Below, piece after piece: positions 1-8,951 of a DNA stretch of 64,000 bases (positions within the stretch are counted from its first letter, which is position 1; each line of letters starts with the position of its first letter). The notes under the pieces were generated by a model that worked only from the letters and a program-made list of their open reading frames with translations, was not told the DNA's origin and searched no databases. The stretch spans positions 94,434-158,433 of the forward strand of contig JAPPII010000074.1 of assembly GCA_028820845.1 (NCBI GenBank), read 5' to 3'. This DNA is from Candidatus Poribacteria bacterium. Lineage in GTDB: Bacteria > Poribacteria > WGA-4E > WGA-3G. The position numbers and the translations under genes are program-made.

Positions 1-1062
1 GCTCCCCGAAATATGGCAAGTATCCTCCAACCGAACGCCTCCCGTTCCCTGAACAGAAAGTACGGAATGTCCGACGGTCACCGTCATTCCGTCAGAAATC
101 TGGATACCAGAATCACCGGGATGGATTGTTGGTGCCGGGGTCTCCTCAAAACTAAGTCCGATGCTATGACTGATCCCCGCGACGTAGAATTCACCATAGC
201 CGTTTTCAGTGTAAACTTTCTTTGCCGCTGCGTCAATATCTCGCATCTTCCTCCCTGGTCTCAACGCTGCGATCCCTGCGGCTTGGGCACTTTTATAAGT
301 CTCGAACATATCCATCTGTTTCGCTGTTGGTGTCCCAATCGCAAATGTCCGGCAGAGGTTTGCACAATACCCTTTATAACGCGGCACCAAATCCAGAACG
401 ACCAGGTCCCCCGCCTCAATAACTTTGTCAGAAGCAGTGCCGTGTAGCCATCCCGAACGGACTCCCGAATTCACAAACACAGGCGTTGCAACACCATGTC
501 CACCGGCTTTCCGCATAGCGTACTCAACTTCCGCTGCGACCTCATTTTCCGTTATACCCGGTCTAAGCGTTTTGACTGCCGTCTCCATGCCGATGCCAGC
601 AATTTCTGCAGCACGCTGCATGAGTGCTATCTCGGTGTTATCTTTCACCATACGGAGGGCATCCATAACCGGGGCGATATCCATGACATCAACAATCGGA
701 TTCGCTCTTTGGAACATGTTCAATAGGAAGGCAGGGGTGCCGAACCACATCTGGACACCAATTTTGAGTTTCTCCTTATCTCCTATCATACCACGCATCA
801 CCTGAACAACGTCCTTAATCTGTTGACCGACAGAGCCGAAAATCCGGACATCTTCGACACCCAATGATTCTTTAACCTCTTCCTCTTCTCCAGCAAAAGT
901 GACAACAATTGGCACCCCGTGTGCGGGGATAATAGCGCGCGGTTGATACCGATCCTCTCCGAAAAAGTAGATATAATCATCGTGCGTCAGAATAAGATAG
1001 GCATCAATCCCTTGCTGCTTCATCCTGTCCTGCGCTTTCTGAATCCTCTTTCTATTTACCAT
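1..1062 (-). CDS. M24-family (Xaa-Pro aminopeptidase/creatinase-fold) protein, 3' end cut by window
   Basis: The frame is open for 354 codons from the ATG at 1062 to the window edge, so the C-terminus is missing. A GGAGG-type ribosome site lies at 1071-1076 in the right place for this start. The N-terminal half looks like the creatinase N domain and the second half is a pita-bread M24 domain, with the segments LDLVPRYKGYCANLCRTF, GISHSIGLSFEE and GGVRLEDT. The family normally binds two metals through Asp, Asp, His, Glu, Glu. Here the second Asp position reads Asn (CANLCRTF where YCSDITRTF is usual), while the first Asp, the His and both Glu are kept. It may therefore be a one-metal or non-peptidase member such as a creatinase-like hydrolase. 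It is divergent from a sigma-54 activator and has a sigma-54 promoter, so it is probably that regulator's target. Confidence 0.88.
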   Translation of the reverse strand, partial: MVNRKRIQKAQDRMKQQGIDAYLILTHDDYIYFFGEDRYQPRAIIPAHGVPIVVTFAGEEEEVKESLGVEDVRIFGSVGQQIKDVVQVMRGMIGDKEKLKIGVQMWFGTPAFLLNMFQRANPIVDVMDIAPVMDALRMVKDNTEIALMQRAAEIAGIGMETAVKTLRPGITENEVAAEVEYAMRKAGGHGVATPVFVNSGVRSGWLHGTASDKVIEAGDLVVLDLVPRYKGYCANLCRTFAIGTPTAKQMDMFETYKSAQAAGIAALRPGRKMRDIDAAAKKVYTENGYGEFYVAGISHSIGLSFEETPAPTIHPGDSGIQISDGMTVTVGHSVLSVQGTGGVRLEDTCHISGS

Positions 1063-1119
1063 CGTAATTTCCTCCTGTTAGGATAGTTACCGTTCTCTTG
1101 TCGTATTAAAGCATAGTAT

Positions 1120-1136
1120 TGCAAATTTCGTGCCAA
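1120..1136 (-). promoter_or_regulatory. Sigma-54 (-24/-12) promoter of the M24 gene
   Basis: Read on the minus strand this is TTGGCACGAAATTTGCA, which matches the sigma-54 consensus TGGCAC, five bases, TTGCA exactly. Transcription would start near 1108, about 46 bases before the ATG at 1062. A sigma-54 activator gene lies next door in the other direction, which makes a chance match unlikely. Confidence 0.85.
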
Positions 1137-1211
1137 ATGTTCAGCACCTGTCCAATTGAGATATATCAGCGTTTTACGGGCTAAAATGAAATTTCAGATT
1201 TTGCCGATATG

Positions 1212-1301
1212 TTTCAAATCTGAAACAAAACCTGAATTAATTGCTGAGAAGCCTCGTAAATAAAAGTTATTTCACAAATGAAACAAATTTCATTTATGAA
1301 A
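1212..1301. promoter_or_regulatory. Three TTTCA-N4-TGAAA dyads, likely activator binding sites
   Basis: Three copies of the same dyad, TTTCA then four bases then TGAAA, occur at 1212-1225, 1270-1283 and 1288-1301. All three are followed by C, and the first is a perfect 6-base inverted repeat GTTTCA/TGAAAC. They lie roughly 110, 168 and 186 bases upstream of the predicted sigma-54 start, the usual range for enhancer sites. The third ends 8 bases before the -35 box of the divergent activator gene, so the activator may also control itself. Confidence 0.75.
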
Positions 1302-1309
1302 CAAAATTC

Positions 1310-1338
1310 TTGACATCCGCTGCACTATGTGATAATCT
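1310..1338 (+). promoter_or_regulatory. Sigma-70 promoter of the sigma-54 activator gene
   Basis: TTGACA at 1310-1315, a 17-base spacer and TAATCT at 1333-1338. The start codon at 1384 follows after a short leader. Confidence 0.75.
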
Positions 1339-1383
1339 GTAACCTATAGGGAACAAATCTTGTGCACGCGTGGGGGGGAAATA

Positions 1384-3207
1384 GTGAAGTGGATTAATAC
1401 CGATCAGGTCTATGGAATCCTTGAGCAGATTCAGATCGGAAAGACACTCGATGAAGTATTTGAGAACATCTACGCTGGACTTCAGAATATAGTGCCACAT
1501 AACCGGTTAGGCATCGCACTCATTGACGAATCCTCCGGCGATTTAGTGCAGTGCAAAACGAAATCGAACAAAAAAATTTTGCTGGACAACGGGTTTTCAG
1601 CAAAAATCGAGGGGTCAAGCCTTGAACCTATCCTCAATTCAGGTGAAGCACGAATTATTGACGATTTTAGGGAAATTCTTGCAAGGAGACCGGCGCACTG
1701 GACACGATTAATGGTCCAAGAGGGGATGCGCTCAAACCTGACCCTTCCGCTCAAGGTGCAGGGTAAACCCATTGGGGTCGTCTTTTTCACCAGTGAAAAA
1801 CCCCGAGCATTCTCCGAGGCACATATTGGGCGGCTCAAACCTATTGCCGGACAACTCTCGATTCTGATTGAAAAAGGGAGTTGGACAGACAAACTCGCCG
1901 AAAGCAATAAACGGTATCGCACACTTTTTGAGATGTCCAATGACGCAATCTTCATAGTTCCATCACTCACAGAAGCGTTTGTTACCGTAAACGAAAATTT
2001 CTGTGCCTGGCTCGGTTACACACACCAAGAACTCGTCAATCTGTCGCTGCGTGACCTAATGCATCCCGATGAATTTCAAAACACCCGCGAAACCCTCAAA
2101 AGCCTCGATCAACAGAATCCGATTACCTTCCAAACCGAACTGTTCCGTAAAAACAAGAATCGCTTGCCAGTGGAAATTCGCGCAATCCGAATTGTGCATG
2201 ACGATCGGGGATTCATCCAAGGGTTCGCCCGGGACCTCTCAGAGGTAAAGGCACTCAATGCCCAACTCAAGGAACGCCATTCGTTTGGGAATCTCATCGG
2301 AAAAAATCGGAAAATGCGGGAGATTTTCGAGTTAATTCAACTCGTCGCCCCTATGAAAACGACGGTCCTGATTCAAGGCGAAAGCGGCACCGGCAAAGAA
2401 CCGATTGCCCACGCAATCCACGACAATAGCGAGCGGGCAAAACAACCCTTCATCCGCGTCAATTGTGCTGGCTTGGTTGATAATTTGTTAGAGAGCGAAC
2501 TCTTTGGACATGTCAAAGGTGCGTTTACGGATGCCATTGCGACCCGCGAAGGACGGTTCGCAGCTGCGGACGGCGGCACGCTTTTCCTTGATGAAATTGG
2601 CGAATTAAGTCTCGGAACACAAGCGAAGTTGCTCCGTGTTTTACAAGAGGGCGAATATGAGATGGTCGGTTCAACGGAGACAAAAAAAGTAGATGTCCGC
2701 GTCATTGCAGCGACAAATCGAATCCTGAAAACAGAAATTGAGGCTGGACGGTTCCGCGAGGATTTATACTATAGACTCAACGTCGTCCCGATTACCCCGC
2801 CGCCACTCCGTGAAAGGCGAGACGACCTTCCACTTCTCATTGAACACTTCATCGAAAAATTCAGTCAACAGACACAGAAACCTATTCATCGCGCCTCACC
2901 CGAGGTCCTTGAAATCTTAATGGATTATGCCTACCCTGGCAACGTGCGGGAGTTGGAAAATATCATAGAGCATGCCTTCGTTAAGTGTCAGGGTGGCAGC
3001 ATTGAAAAGCAACATCTACCGCTTGACCTTATTGCGTCGAGGGACGATATTGTTACGCAGGCACTCCGGGAAAGCAACCCGCTTGCTGCATTGGAACGTG
3101 AGTTAGTCCAACGGGTTTTGGAGGAGTCTGATGGGAAACCACAACTCGCTGCACAACGCTTGGGGATTAGTCGGACAACCCTATGGCGCAAACTTAAGAC
3201 AGTATAG
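1384..3207 (+). CDS. Sigma-54-dependent transcriptional activator (GAF-PAS-AAA+-Fis)
   Basis: An enhancer-binding protein of about 607 residues that should remodel sigma-54 RNA polymerase using ATP. I chose the GTG at 1384 because a G-rich Shine-Dalgarno run ends just before it; a TTG at 1360 in the same frame is less likely. Domains in order: GAF sensor (about 12-165), PAS (about 177-287), AAA+ sigma-54 interaction domain (about 305-535) with Walker A GESGTGKE at 332-339 and Walker B GGTLFLDEIGEL, then a Fis-type helix-turn-helix (about 582-604). The sigma-contacting loop reads GAFTDA (379-384) rather than GAFTGA, and a Pro follows the Walker A segment where Leu is usual. There is no receiver domain, so the signal is probably a small ligand sensed by GAF or PAS. 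The divergent M24 gene is the obvious target. Confidence 0.92.
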   Translation: MKWINTDQVYGILEQIQIGKTLDEVFENIYAGLQNIVPHNRLGIALIDESSGDLVQCKTKSNKKILLDNGFSAKIEGSSLEPILNSGEARIIDDFREILARRPAHWTRLMVQEGMRSNLTLPLKVQGKPIGVVFFTSEKPRAFSEAHIGRLKPIAGQLSILIEKGSWTDKLAESNKRYRTLFEMSNDAIFIVPSLTEAFVTVNENFCAWLGYTHQELVNLSLRDLMHPDEFQNTRETLKSLDQQNPITFQTELFRKNKNRLPVEIRAIRIVHDDRGFIQGFARDLSEVKALNAQLKERHSFGNLIGKNRKMREIFELIQLVAPMKTTVLIQGESGTGKEPIAHAIHDNSERAKQPFIRVNCAGLVDNLLESELFGHVKGAFTDAIATREGRFAAADGGTLFLDEIGELSLGTQAKLLRVLQEGEYEMVGSTETKKVDVRVIAATNRILKTEIEAGRFREDLYYRLNVVPITPPPLRERRDDLPLLIEHFIEKFSQQTQKPIHRASPEVLEILMDYAYPGNVRELENIIEHAFVKCQGGSIEKQHLPLDLIASRDDIVTQALRESNPLAALERELVQRVLEESDGKPQLAAQRLGISRTTLWRKLKTV

Positions 3208-3273
3208 CTGAGCTATAGGACAATCGATTTGTGGTGGACCTGAGAAGAAATCCAGTACCAACATATTTTTTTA

Positions 3274-3303
3274 TTGACAACTTCGCTGAGGTTAACATAC
3301 CAT
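3274..3303 (+). promoter_or_regulatory. Probable sigma-70 promoter of the PhyH gene
   Basis: TTGACA at 3274-3279 is followed after 18 bases by TACCAT at 3298-3303 (4 of 6 consensus bases). The gene starts at 3351. Confidence 0.5.
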
Positions 3304-3350
3304 AGCAATAAGCGTTGACCCATTGCTACCGTCCGAAAGGAGTACTGAAA

Positions 3351-4154
3351 ATGGCGAAGGAACTCTCACTCGTTGCCTATAACGATTTAGAAAGCCAAGT
3401 TGAGGCACTGGAAAGGGATGGGTATGTCTATTTCCCCAACGTGCTTGATACCAATGAGATTGCTGAATTGCGTGCGACTATGGATCAATTGCCAGCAATC
3501 CCAGCGTCTCATGACAGGGACGAAACACTTGAAAATGGTGACGCATTCCTCCACAAACTCATTAGCAACGCCTTTAATCGCGACCCCTTGTATCTCCAAT
3601 TCCTTGACAGATCCCCCGTTTTTGAAGTCGCCGAAGCAGCGCACGGTGAGGATTGCCATTGCATCGGTATGCATTCGTGGTTGACGGGACCGGGCCGCCC
3701 GGATCAGGGATTACATACGGATTGGCTGCCGATTCGTCTACCTGCAGATGTTCGTTCCGATCCACGCGTCAAAATCCCAATCTTCATCACGACTGCCCAT
3801 TACTACCTCAACGATATGTACGAAGAATTGGGTCCGACGAAGTTTGTGCCGGGCAGTCATTTCTCTGGGTGTTCTCCAAACGGCGCAACAGAATGGAATA
3901 ATCGGGGAGAAGAGAGTATCCTATGCAATGCGGGGGACGTGGTGCTTTTCCGCAGTGAAGTCTGGCATCGTGGCTCAGCCAACACGAGCGACGAAACCCG
4001 TTATCTCTTGCAGGTACACTATGCGATGCGGATGATTACACAGAAATATCCGCCCTATCTGAATAAGTTTCAGTTTGATCCCTCAATTCTTGCCCAAGCG
4101 AATCCTCGACAAAGACGACTCCTCGGCGACCATCGACCCAGCAATTATGATTGA
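3351..4154 (+). CDS. Phytanoyl-CoA dioxygenase (PhyH) family protein
   Basis: A 267-residue Fe(II)/2-oxoglutarate-dependent oxygenase of the PhyH family. The iron facial triad is visible as GLHTDW (His122, Asp124) and VWHRGSAN (His206), and Arg217 in ETRYLL is placed to bind 2-oxoglutarate. The start at 3351 has an AAAGGAG ribosome site; an upstream TTG in frame is ignored. Members hydroxylate many small molecules, so the substrate cannot be read from sequence. A broken relative lies just downstream, which suggests a local duplication. Confidence 0.88.
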   Translation: MAKELSLVAYNDLESQVEALERDGYVYFPNVLDTNEIAELRATMDQLPAIPASHDRDETLENGDAFLHKLISNAFNRDPLYLQFLDRSPVFEVAEAAHGEDCHCIGMHSWLTGPGRPDQGLHTDWLPIRLPADVRSDPRVKIPIFITTAHYYLNDMYEELGPTKFVPGSHFSGCSPNGATEWNNRGEESILCNAGDVVLFRSEVWHRGSANTSDETRYLLQVHYAMRMITQKYPPYLNKFQFDPSILAQANPRQRRLLGDHRPSNYD

Positions 4155-4265
4155 AAGCACATGTAATGTTGTTCTAAAGCGTAAGCAGCTCAAACCCAGT
4201 AGCGAATTAATCGGGAACCTGCCTGAAACGAAGTGGAAGGCAGACCGGAAACCTAACAATAAAAA

Positions 4266-4514
4266 ATGAATACACAACGGACAGGCGATCAGATTGAATT
4301 TTACCGCGAAAATGGATTTCTGGTTATTGACGACTTTCTGACGGGTGCCGAGTTGTCAGTGTGGCAGGATGCTGTTGACGAGGCTATCACAGAACATGTG
4401 AGCCGTGATGATGCCTACCACAATCGAAAGGGAGAAGACAATTACTACAAAGATGAACATCTGCCGTTGGTTTTCTCATATCAAAACGGTAGCACGTTGT
4501 CAAATCAGTCTTAA
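4266..4514 (+). pseudogene. Truncated PhyH-family remnant (N-terminal fragment)
   Basis: The 82-residue frame begins like a PhyH protein (EFYRENGFLVIDDFL, then an acidic helix) but stops before any of the iron-binding residues. A functional PhyH protein is about 250-300 residues. No continuation is seen in other frames before the next gene at 4544, and there is no ribosome site before the ATG. This is best read as a decayed 5' fragment of a second PhyH gene. Confidence 0.6.
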
Positions 4515-4543
4515 ATCGAAAACCAAATATCAGGAGTTTTCTC

Positions 4544-4879
4544 ATGTTGCGCGCAATTGTGAATGAAAAAATCATCGTGTTGATTCTATTGACGATATTA
4601 TTTCTTACCGCTTGTGGTAGTGATGTCGATTATCTTGGGGACTCCTACTCGCCTACCGCCCATGTAGATGTTTACTTCTCGGAGGATGATATAATCAAAG
4701 ACTATCTGGTGATGGGACATGCTACTATAGAGGGAGGTGAGGCGGAGGCGTTACAAGAAAAGTTAATGGAAAAGGCACGCGAGAGCGGCGCCGATGGAAT
4801 CGTATTTGAAGAACTTCGAGTAGAGACCGGAGTATTACAAGTTAGATCTATTTTTATCAAGTATAAGAAGAATCAGTAA
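4544..4879 (+). CDS. Small lipoprotein, YbjQ/RcsF-like fold possible
   Basis: A 111-residue protein with a lipoprotein signal: a hydrophobic stretch ending in the lipobox LTAC, with Cys about residue 24. The mature part has a segment LMEKARESGADGIVFEEL, like the short alpha/beta domains of YbjQ and RcsF-type proteins, but I cannot assign a family firmly. AGGAG precedes the start by about 8 bases. The stop overlaps the next start by one base (TAATG), so it is translationally coupled to the membrane protein and probably acts with it at the envelope. Confidence 0.75.
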   Translation: MLRAIVNEKIIVLILLTILFLTACGSDVDYLGDSYSPTAHVDVYFSEDDIIKDYLVMGHATIEGGEAEALQEKLMEKARESGADGIVFEELRVETGVLQVRSIFIKYKKNQ

Positions 4880-6801
4880 TGTCGGACATAAAACCGACCC
4901 TATCCTTATCAAAACCGCCCTCACCAATCCGTTGGCGGTCTATCGCAGTTGGACTTCTTCTCATCCCCATCAATTGCTATTGGATTACCTATATTGAACT
5001 CGTCCAGTATTCCGCGCAGCCCACAATCGTCTCGTTGATTTTCACGGTTGTTTTCAACCTGCTTGTGTTGATAGGATTCAACCAGATATTCAAGCGATTC
5101 GTGCCTCGATTGGTGCTATCCCAAGGTGAACTCCTCGTCATCTATGTCATGTTATCTGTAGCGTCCGCCACAGCGGGGCACAGCATGATGGAGATTTTGG
5201 TCTCCACACTGGGGCACGCTTTCTGGTTCGCAACGCCAGAGAACGATTGGAAAGACCTGTTTTGGCGATATATCCCGAGTTGGCTTGCTGTGACCGACAA
5301 GAACGTTCTTTCCGGCTACTACGAGGGTGATTCTACACTGCACACAAAGCAGCATCTGTTGGGGTGGCTAACGCCTGTGATGAATTGGTTCGCCTTTCTC
5401 TTTGTAATGCTGTTTGTGATGGTTTGTATCACTGTCATCGTGCGGAGACCATGGACGGAAGATGAGAAACTGGCGTATCCGATTATCCAACTTCCATCTC
5501 GAATGACAAGCGATGGTTTTTTTACGAATCGACTCATGTGGATTGCTTTCGGAATTGTAGCAGCTTTCGACATCATTAACGGTCTCCACCACGTCTTTCC
5601 TGCGATACCTTCTGTGTACGAGAAGGCATACCGTTTCAGATTCACAGAGAAGCCTTTCTCCGCGATGGGGTGGCTGAGATTAGGGATTTACCCGTTTGTG
5701 TTGGGCATCGGATTTCTGATTCCGTTGGATCTATTGTTTTCGACGTGGTTTTTCTTTTGGGTGTGGAAAGGACAACAGATCGTCGGAAGCGTTATGGGAT
5801 TGGAAGGGACGGGTTATCCTTACATCAACTATCAGGGATTCGGGGCATATATGGGCATCTTTCTGATTGCGGTGTGGAGGAGTCGAAAACACCTTCAGAA
5901 TTTGTTGGGCGTGAAAACCCAGTCTGTGTCCACGCGGGATGAACCGATGTCGCCCCGGACTGTTGTTCTTGCACTTATTTTTGGCATTGCATTTCTGACC
6001 TTCTTTTGCTTGAGGGCAGGTATGTCCTTCTGGGCGATACTCGTTTTCTTTGGACTCTATTTTGCCTTTTCGACGGCGGTTTCCCGGATGCGCGCCGAAC
6101 TCGGATCGCCGATGCACGACTTGCACTACACGGGACCCGAACGGGTCATGGTTGCGGCTGTAGGCACCCGTCCGCTGGGACCGATGAATCTTTCGATGTT
6201 CTCTTTTTTCTGGTTCTTTACACGCACCTTCGATTCGCACCCGATGCCCCATCAACTTGAAGGATTCAAACTTGCCGCAACGTCAGGAGTCCGAAGTCGT
6301 TTCATGCTATTTGCGATCCTGATAGCACTGTTCGTCGGCATCCTCTCGCAATTTTGGGCACTTATATCCATCCCTTATCGACTCGGTGCTTTACACGAGA
6401 TGTCCCGCGTGCCAATCGTCTACGGGTCTGAACCGTGGACGCATCTACAGAAATGGTTAACACACCCATTACCTCCGGATTATTGGGCGTTAGGATTTAC
6501 TGGGATAGGGCTATTGTTCGCACTTTTCCTGATGCTAATGCGAATGAAGTTTTTTTGGTTCCCGTTTCATCCCGCAGCGTATGCCGCTGTGTGTGGGAGT
6601 TGGGCGGTCAATTACATCTGGTTCAGTCTTGGGATCGTGTGGGTGCTGAAATTGGTTCTGCTGAAATACGGCGGGAGAAATGCCCATCGAAAGGCGATGC
6701 CATTTTTTCTCGGCTTGATACTCGGACAATTTACCGTCGGGAGTCTGTGGACAATATTGGGGATGGTGTTTAACATACCTGCTTATGGAATTTGGCCATA
6801 G
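4879..6801 (+). CDS. Polytopic inner-membrane protein (DUF6785/OPT-like)
   Basis: A 640-residue integral membrane protein with roughly a dozen hydrophobic segments across its length. A cytoplasmic loop contains WTEDEKLAYPIIQLP, a pattern like that of oligopeptide-transporter (OPT) family proteins, and a later loop has AELGSPMHDLHYTGPERV. These features match the uncharacterised DUF6784/DUF6785 proteins that I associate with Poribacteria and Planctomycetes. A transport role is an inference. It is coupled to the upstream lipoprotein by a one-base overlap. Confidence 0.7.
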   Translation: MSDIKPTLSLSKPPSPIRWRSIAVGLLLIPINCYWITYIELVQYSAQPTIVSLIFTVVFNLLVLIGFNQIFKRFVPRLVLSQGELLVIYVMLSVASATAGHSMMEILVSTLGHAFWFATPENDWKDLFWRYIPSWLAVTDKNVLSGYYEGDSTLHTKQHLLGWLTPVMNWFAFLFVMLFVMVCITVIVRRPWTEDEKLAYPIIQLPSRMTSDGFFTNRLMWIAFGIVAAFDIINGLHHVFPAIPSVYEKAYRFRFTEKPFSAMGWLRLGIYPFVLGIGFLIPLDLLFSTWFFFWVWKGQQIVGSVMGLEGTGYPYINYQGFGAYMGIFLIAVWRSRKHLQNLLGVKTQSVSTRDEPMSPRTVVLALIFGIAFLTFFCLRAGMSFWAILVFFGLYFAFSTAVSRMRAELGSPMHDLHYTGPERVMVAAVGTRPLGPMNLSMFSFFWFFTRTFDSHPMPHQLEGFKLAATSGVRSRFMLFAILIALFVGILSQFWALISIPYRLGALHEMSRVPIVYGSEPWTHLQKWLTHPLPPDYWALGFTGIGLLFALFLMLMRMKFFWFPFHPAAYAAVCGSWAVNYIWFSLGIVWVLKLVLLKYGGRNAHRKAMPFFLGLILGQFTVGSLWTILGMVFNIPAYGIWP

Positions 6802-6890
6802 TCAAAGTATAGTGAGTTTACGGGCACCCACAAGGGATGTCCCTACATATTTCTATAATTCACCACAATCTAAAAGGAGAGAAAAATAGA

Positions 6891-8018
6891 ATGAGGATTC
6901 AAAAAATTCAGGCGTTTCCGCTTGCGTATCCTGAGCCACACTACAAAGGTATCGAACGCTACATCACGCTCGCTCGCGTGGAGAGCGACGACGGTCTTGT
7001 GGGTTGGGGGGAGTGTATCTCACAATTTCGAGAAGCAACACTCGCGACACAGATAATCATTGAACAGGGATTCGCACCGTTAATTATTGGTGAAGACGGT
7101 TTAGATGTGGAACGGCACTGGCGTAAAATGCTTGATCACATCTGGTGGTATGGTCCCGAAGGCATTGCTGCTTTTGCTGTCAGTGCTGTAGATATGGCGT
7201 TATGGGACTTAAAGGGCAAAGCACTCGGTTTGCCGGTTTGTCAACTCCTTGGCGGTCAGCTCCACGACAAAATCGTTGCTATGGCATCAATCATTTTTGA
7301 TATGGAAGATTTGGATTGGACGCTCAACGAATTTCAGTGGATGCGCGAGGAAAACTACCGCGTCGTTAAAGGGGGTTGGGGAATGCGACCAGAAGCGGTC
7401 TTCGGTCTCGACCGCCAGCGCGACCTTGAGATGATTCGGCGTGTGCGTGAAGTGATCGGAGACGAGCTTGAGTTTGTCATTGATACACCTGGCCACCGTC
7501 GTATATGGGATGTCCCGACCGCCATTCAACGTTTCCGAGACCTTGAGCCTTATCGACTCAAATGGATTGAGCAACCCCTGCCTCCTGAAAACTTTGAAGC
7601 ATACGCTCAGCTGCGGTCAGCGGTTATGACCCCCATCGGGACCGGTGAAGATGAGTGGAATGTCGAAAGTTACAAACGACTCATCCAGTCCGGTGGTGTC
7701 GATATTGTCCAAATTGATCCGGGACGCTGCCACGGACTCACTGGCAGCCGACACGTCATCAAACTCGTTGAGGCTGAGAACCTTCTGTTCAGCGCGCATT
7801 CGTGGAGTAGTGCCTTAAACACCGCTGCGAGTCTGCACATGTTAGCGAGTTCGACACATGCCGATTGCTCGGATTTTAAGCCCCACGAATCCCCGATGCA
7901 GCATGAATTGGTCAGCGATCCGTGGGGGCAAGAGGATGGTTACGTCGCTCTTCGCGATGTTCCAGGATTGGGAGTCACCGTACGGGAAGATGTTGTGCAA
8001 AAATATCTGTTTGGATAG
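6891..8018 (+). CDS. Mandelate racemase/muconate lactonizing enzyme family protein
   Basis: A 375-residue enolase-superfamily enzyme with the N-terminal capping domain and C-terminal barrel. Metal ligands are visible as VIDTPG, KWIEQPL and GTGEDEW. The base pair is Asp in VQIDPGR and His in FSAHSWSS. The usual Lys-x-Lys base reads VVKGGWG, so only one Lys is left. The start at 6891 follows AAAAGGAGAG; an upstream in-frame ATG at 6837 has no ribosome site. Substrate is unknown; an acid sugar is likely. It converges on a zinc dehydrogenase gene with 3 bases between the stop codons. Confidence 0.88.
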   Translation: MRIQKIQAFPLAYPEPHYKGIERYITLARVESDDGLVGWGECISQFREATLATQIIIEQGFAPLIIGEDGLDVERHWRKMLDHIWWYGPEGIAAFAVSAVDMALWDLKGKALGLPVCQLLGGQLHDKIVAMASIIFDMEDLDWTLNEFQWMREENYRVVKGGWGMRPEAVFGLDRQRDLEMIRRVREVIGDELEFVIDTPGHRRIWDVPTAIQRFRDLEPYRLKWIEQPLPPENFEAYAQLRSAVMTPIGTGEDEWNVESYKRLIQSGGVDIVQIDPGRCHGLTGSRHVIKLVEAENLLFSAHSWSSALNTAASLHMLASSTHADCSDFKPHESPMQHELVSDPWGQEDGYVALRDVPGLGVTVREDVVQKYLFG

Positions 8019-8021
8019 CCA

Positions 8022-8951
8022 TTACGTCCCTGCTACGACCCCCTTGATATAACTGCCGTCTCCATTTGTTGCGTCCTTGAGAAGTGCAGGATAATCTTCA
8101 AGCGGTACGATATGCGTTACAAGCGGTCTTAGGTCGATGTGGCCACGCTCAAGCATCCGAATTGCGGGTGGAAATGTATCCCTAATCTTTGCGCCCGGCG
8201 ATGAGCTCACCAAGTTAAACGCACCGCCGTGCCACTCGGAACCGTTGATGGTCACCTCTTCTCGGATGCAACCGAAGAGGTTGATGTGTCCGCCTCTACG
8301 AACGATTTTCGTCGCGAGGTTTAACCCATCAGGCTTCCCCGAACAGTCAAATACCACATCAATTGGAAATGCTTTCAGCTCCGATATGAGTTCAGAGGCG
8401 GAAATTTCCTTAGGGTTGTACGTGAGGTCAGCCCCTAACGACTTCGCCAGTTGCAGCCGTTTCTCAACAATATCAATAGCGATAAGGTTAGATGTATAAA
8501 AGCGGCTGAGTGCTTGGACGAACATCATCCCCATAAAACCACATCCGATGACTGCGACGTTATCAGCCGGTAGCAGCGGTGCCGTGTCGAGTCCTGTTAC
8601 AACACATGAGACGGGTTCAACTAACCAGTATTCGTCTGGAATGTCCGATTCTGGAACGATGTATATCTGATCCGCTGGGCAGTTTTTGAGACCATCAAAC
8701 CCTAACACGCTGCCCGTAACACGCATCCCTTCCTCAATACCTTGAACACCGCTCCCAACTTTAGTAACATAGCCGACACCTTCATGACCCGGCGGCGCGT
8801 ACCCGCCGTCCCGAAAGGTCGCTAAGTCCCATGCGCAGACCCCACATGCAGCGCGCTGGACTTGCACTTCTCCCACTTGCGGGTCGCGGACATCAATATC
8901 AATGATCTCAACTCCGCCGTTTTCTCCATACCTAATCGTTTGTGTCTTCAT
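8022..8951 (-). CDS. Zinc-type medium-chain alcohol/polyol dehydrogenase
   Basis: A 309-residue MDR-superfamily NAD(P)-dependent dehydrogenase. The catalytic-zinc residues appear as CGVCAWD and GHEGVGYV. The Rossmann motif is VAVIGCGFMGMM. The four-cysteine structural zinc loop of classical alcohol dehydrogenases is absent and the chain is shorter than usual (about 340). The start at 8951 has GGGAGGC just upstream and overlaps the end of brnA by 20 bases. Similar proteins oxidise sugars or threonine. Next to an enolase-superfamily gene, a role in sugar or sugar-acid breakdown fits, but this is inference. Confidence 0.85.
   Translation of the reverse strand: MKTQTIRYGENGGVEIIDIDVRDPQVGEVQVQRAACGVCAWDLATFRDGGYAPPGHEGVGYVTKVGSGVQGIEEGMRVTGSVLGFDGLKNCPADQIYIVPESDIPDEYWLVEPVSCVVTGLDTAPLLPADNVAVIGCGFMGMMFVQALSRFYTSNLIAIDIVEKRLQLAKSLGADLTYNPKEISASELISELKAFPIDVVFDCSGKPDGLNLATKIVRRGGHINLFGCIREEVTINGSEWHGGAFNLVSSSPGAKIRDTFPPAIRMLERGHIDLRPLVTHIVPLEDYPALLKDATNGDGSYIKGVVAGT

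Noticed and set aside
13..805. Plus-strand open frames at the left edge
   Set aside because: They lie opposite the M24 gene, which is complete in motifs on the minus strand.
5731..6255. 174-residue minus-strand open frame
   Set aside because: It lies wholly opposite the membrane protein gene and is rich in Arg, His and Lys as expected of a shadow.
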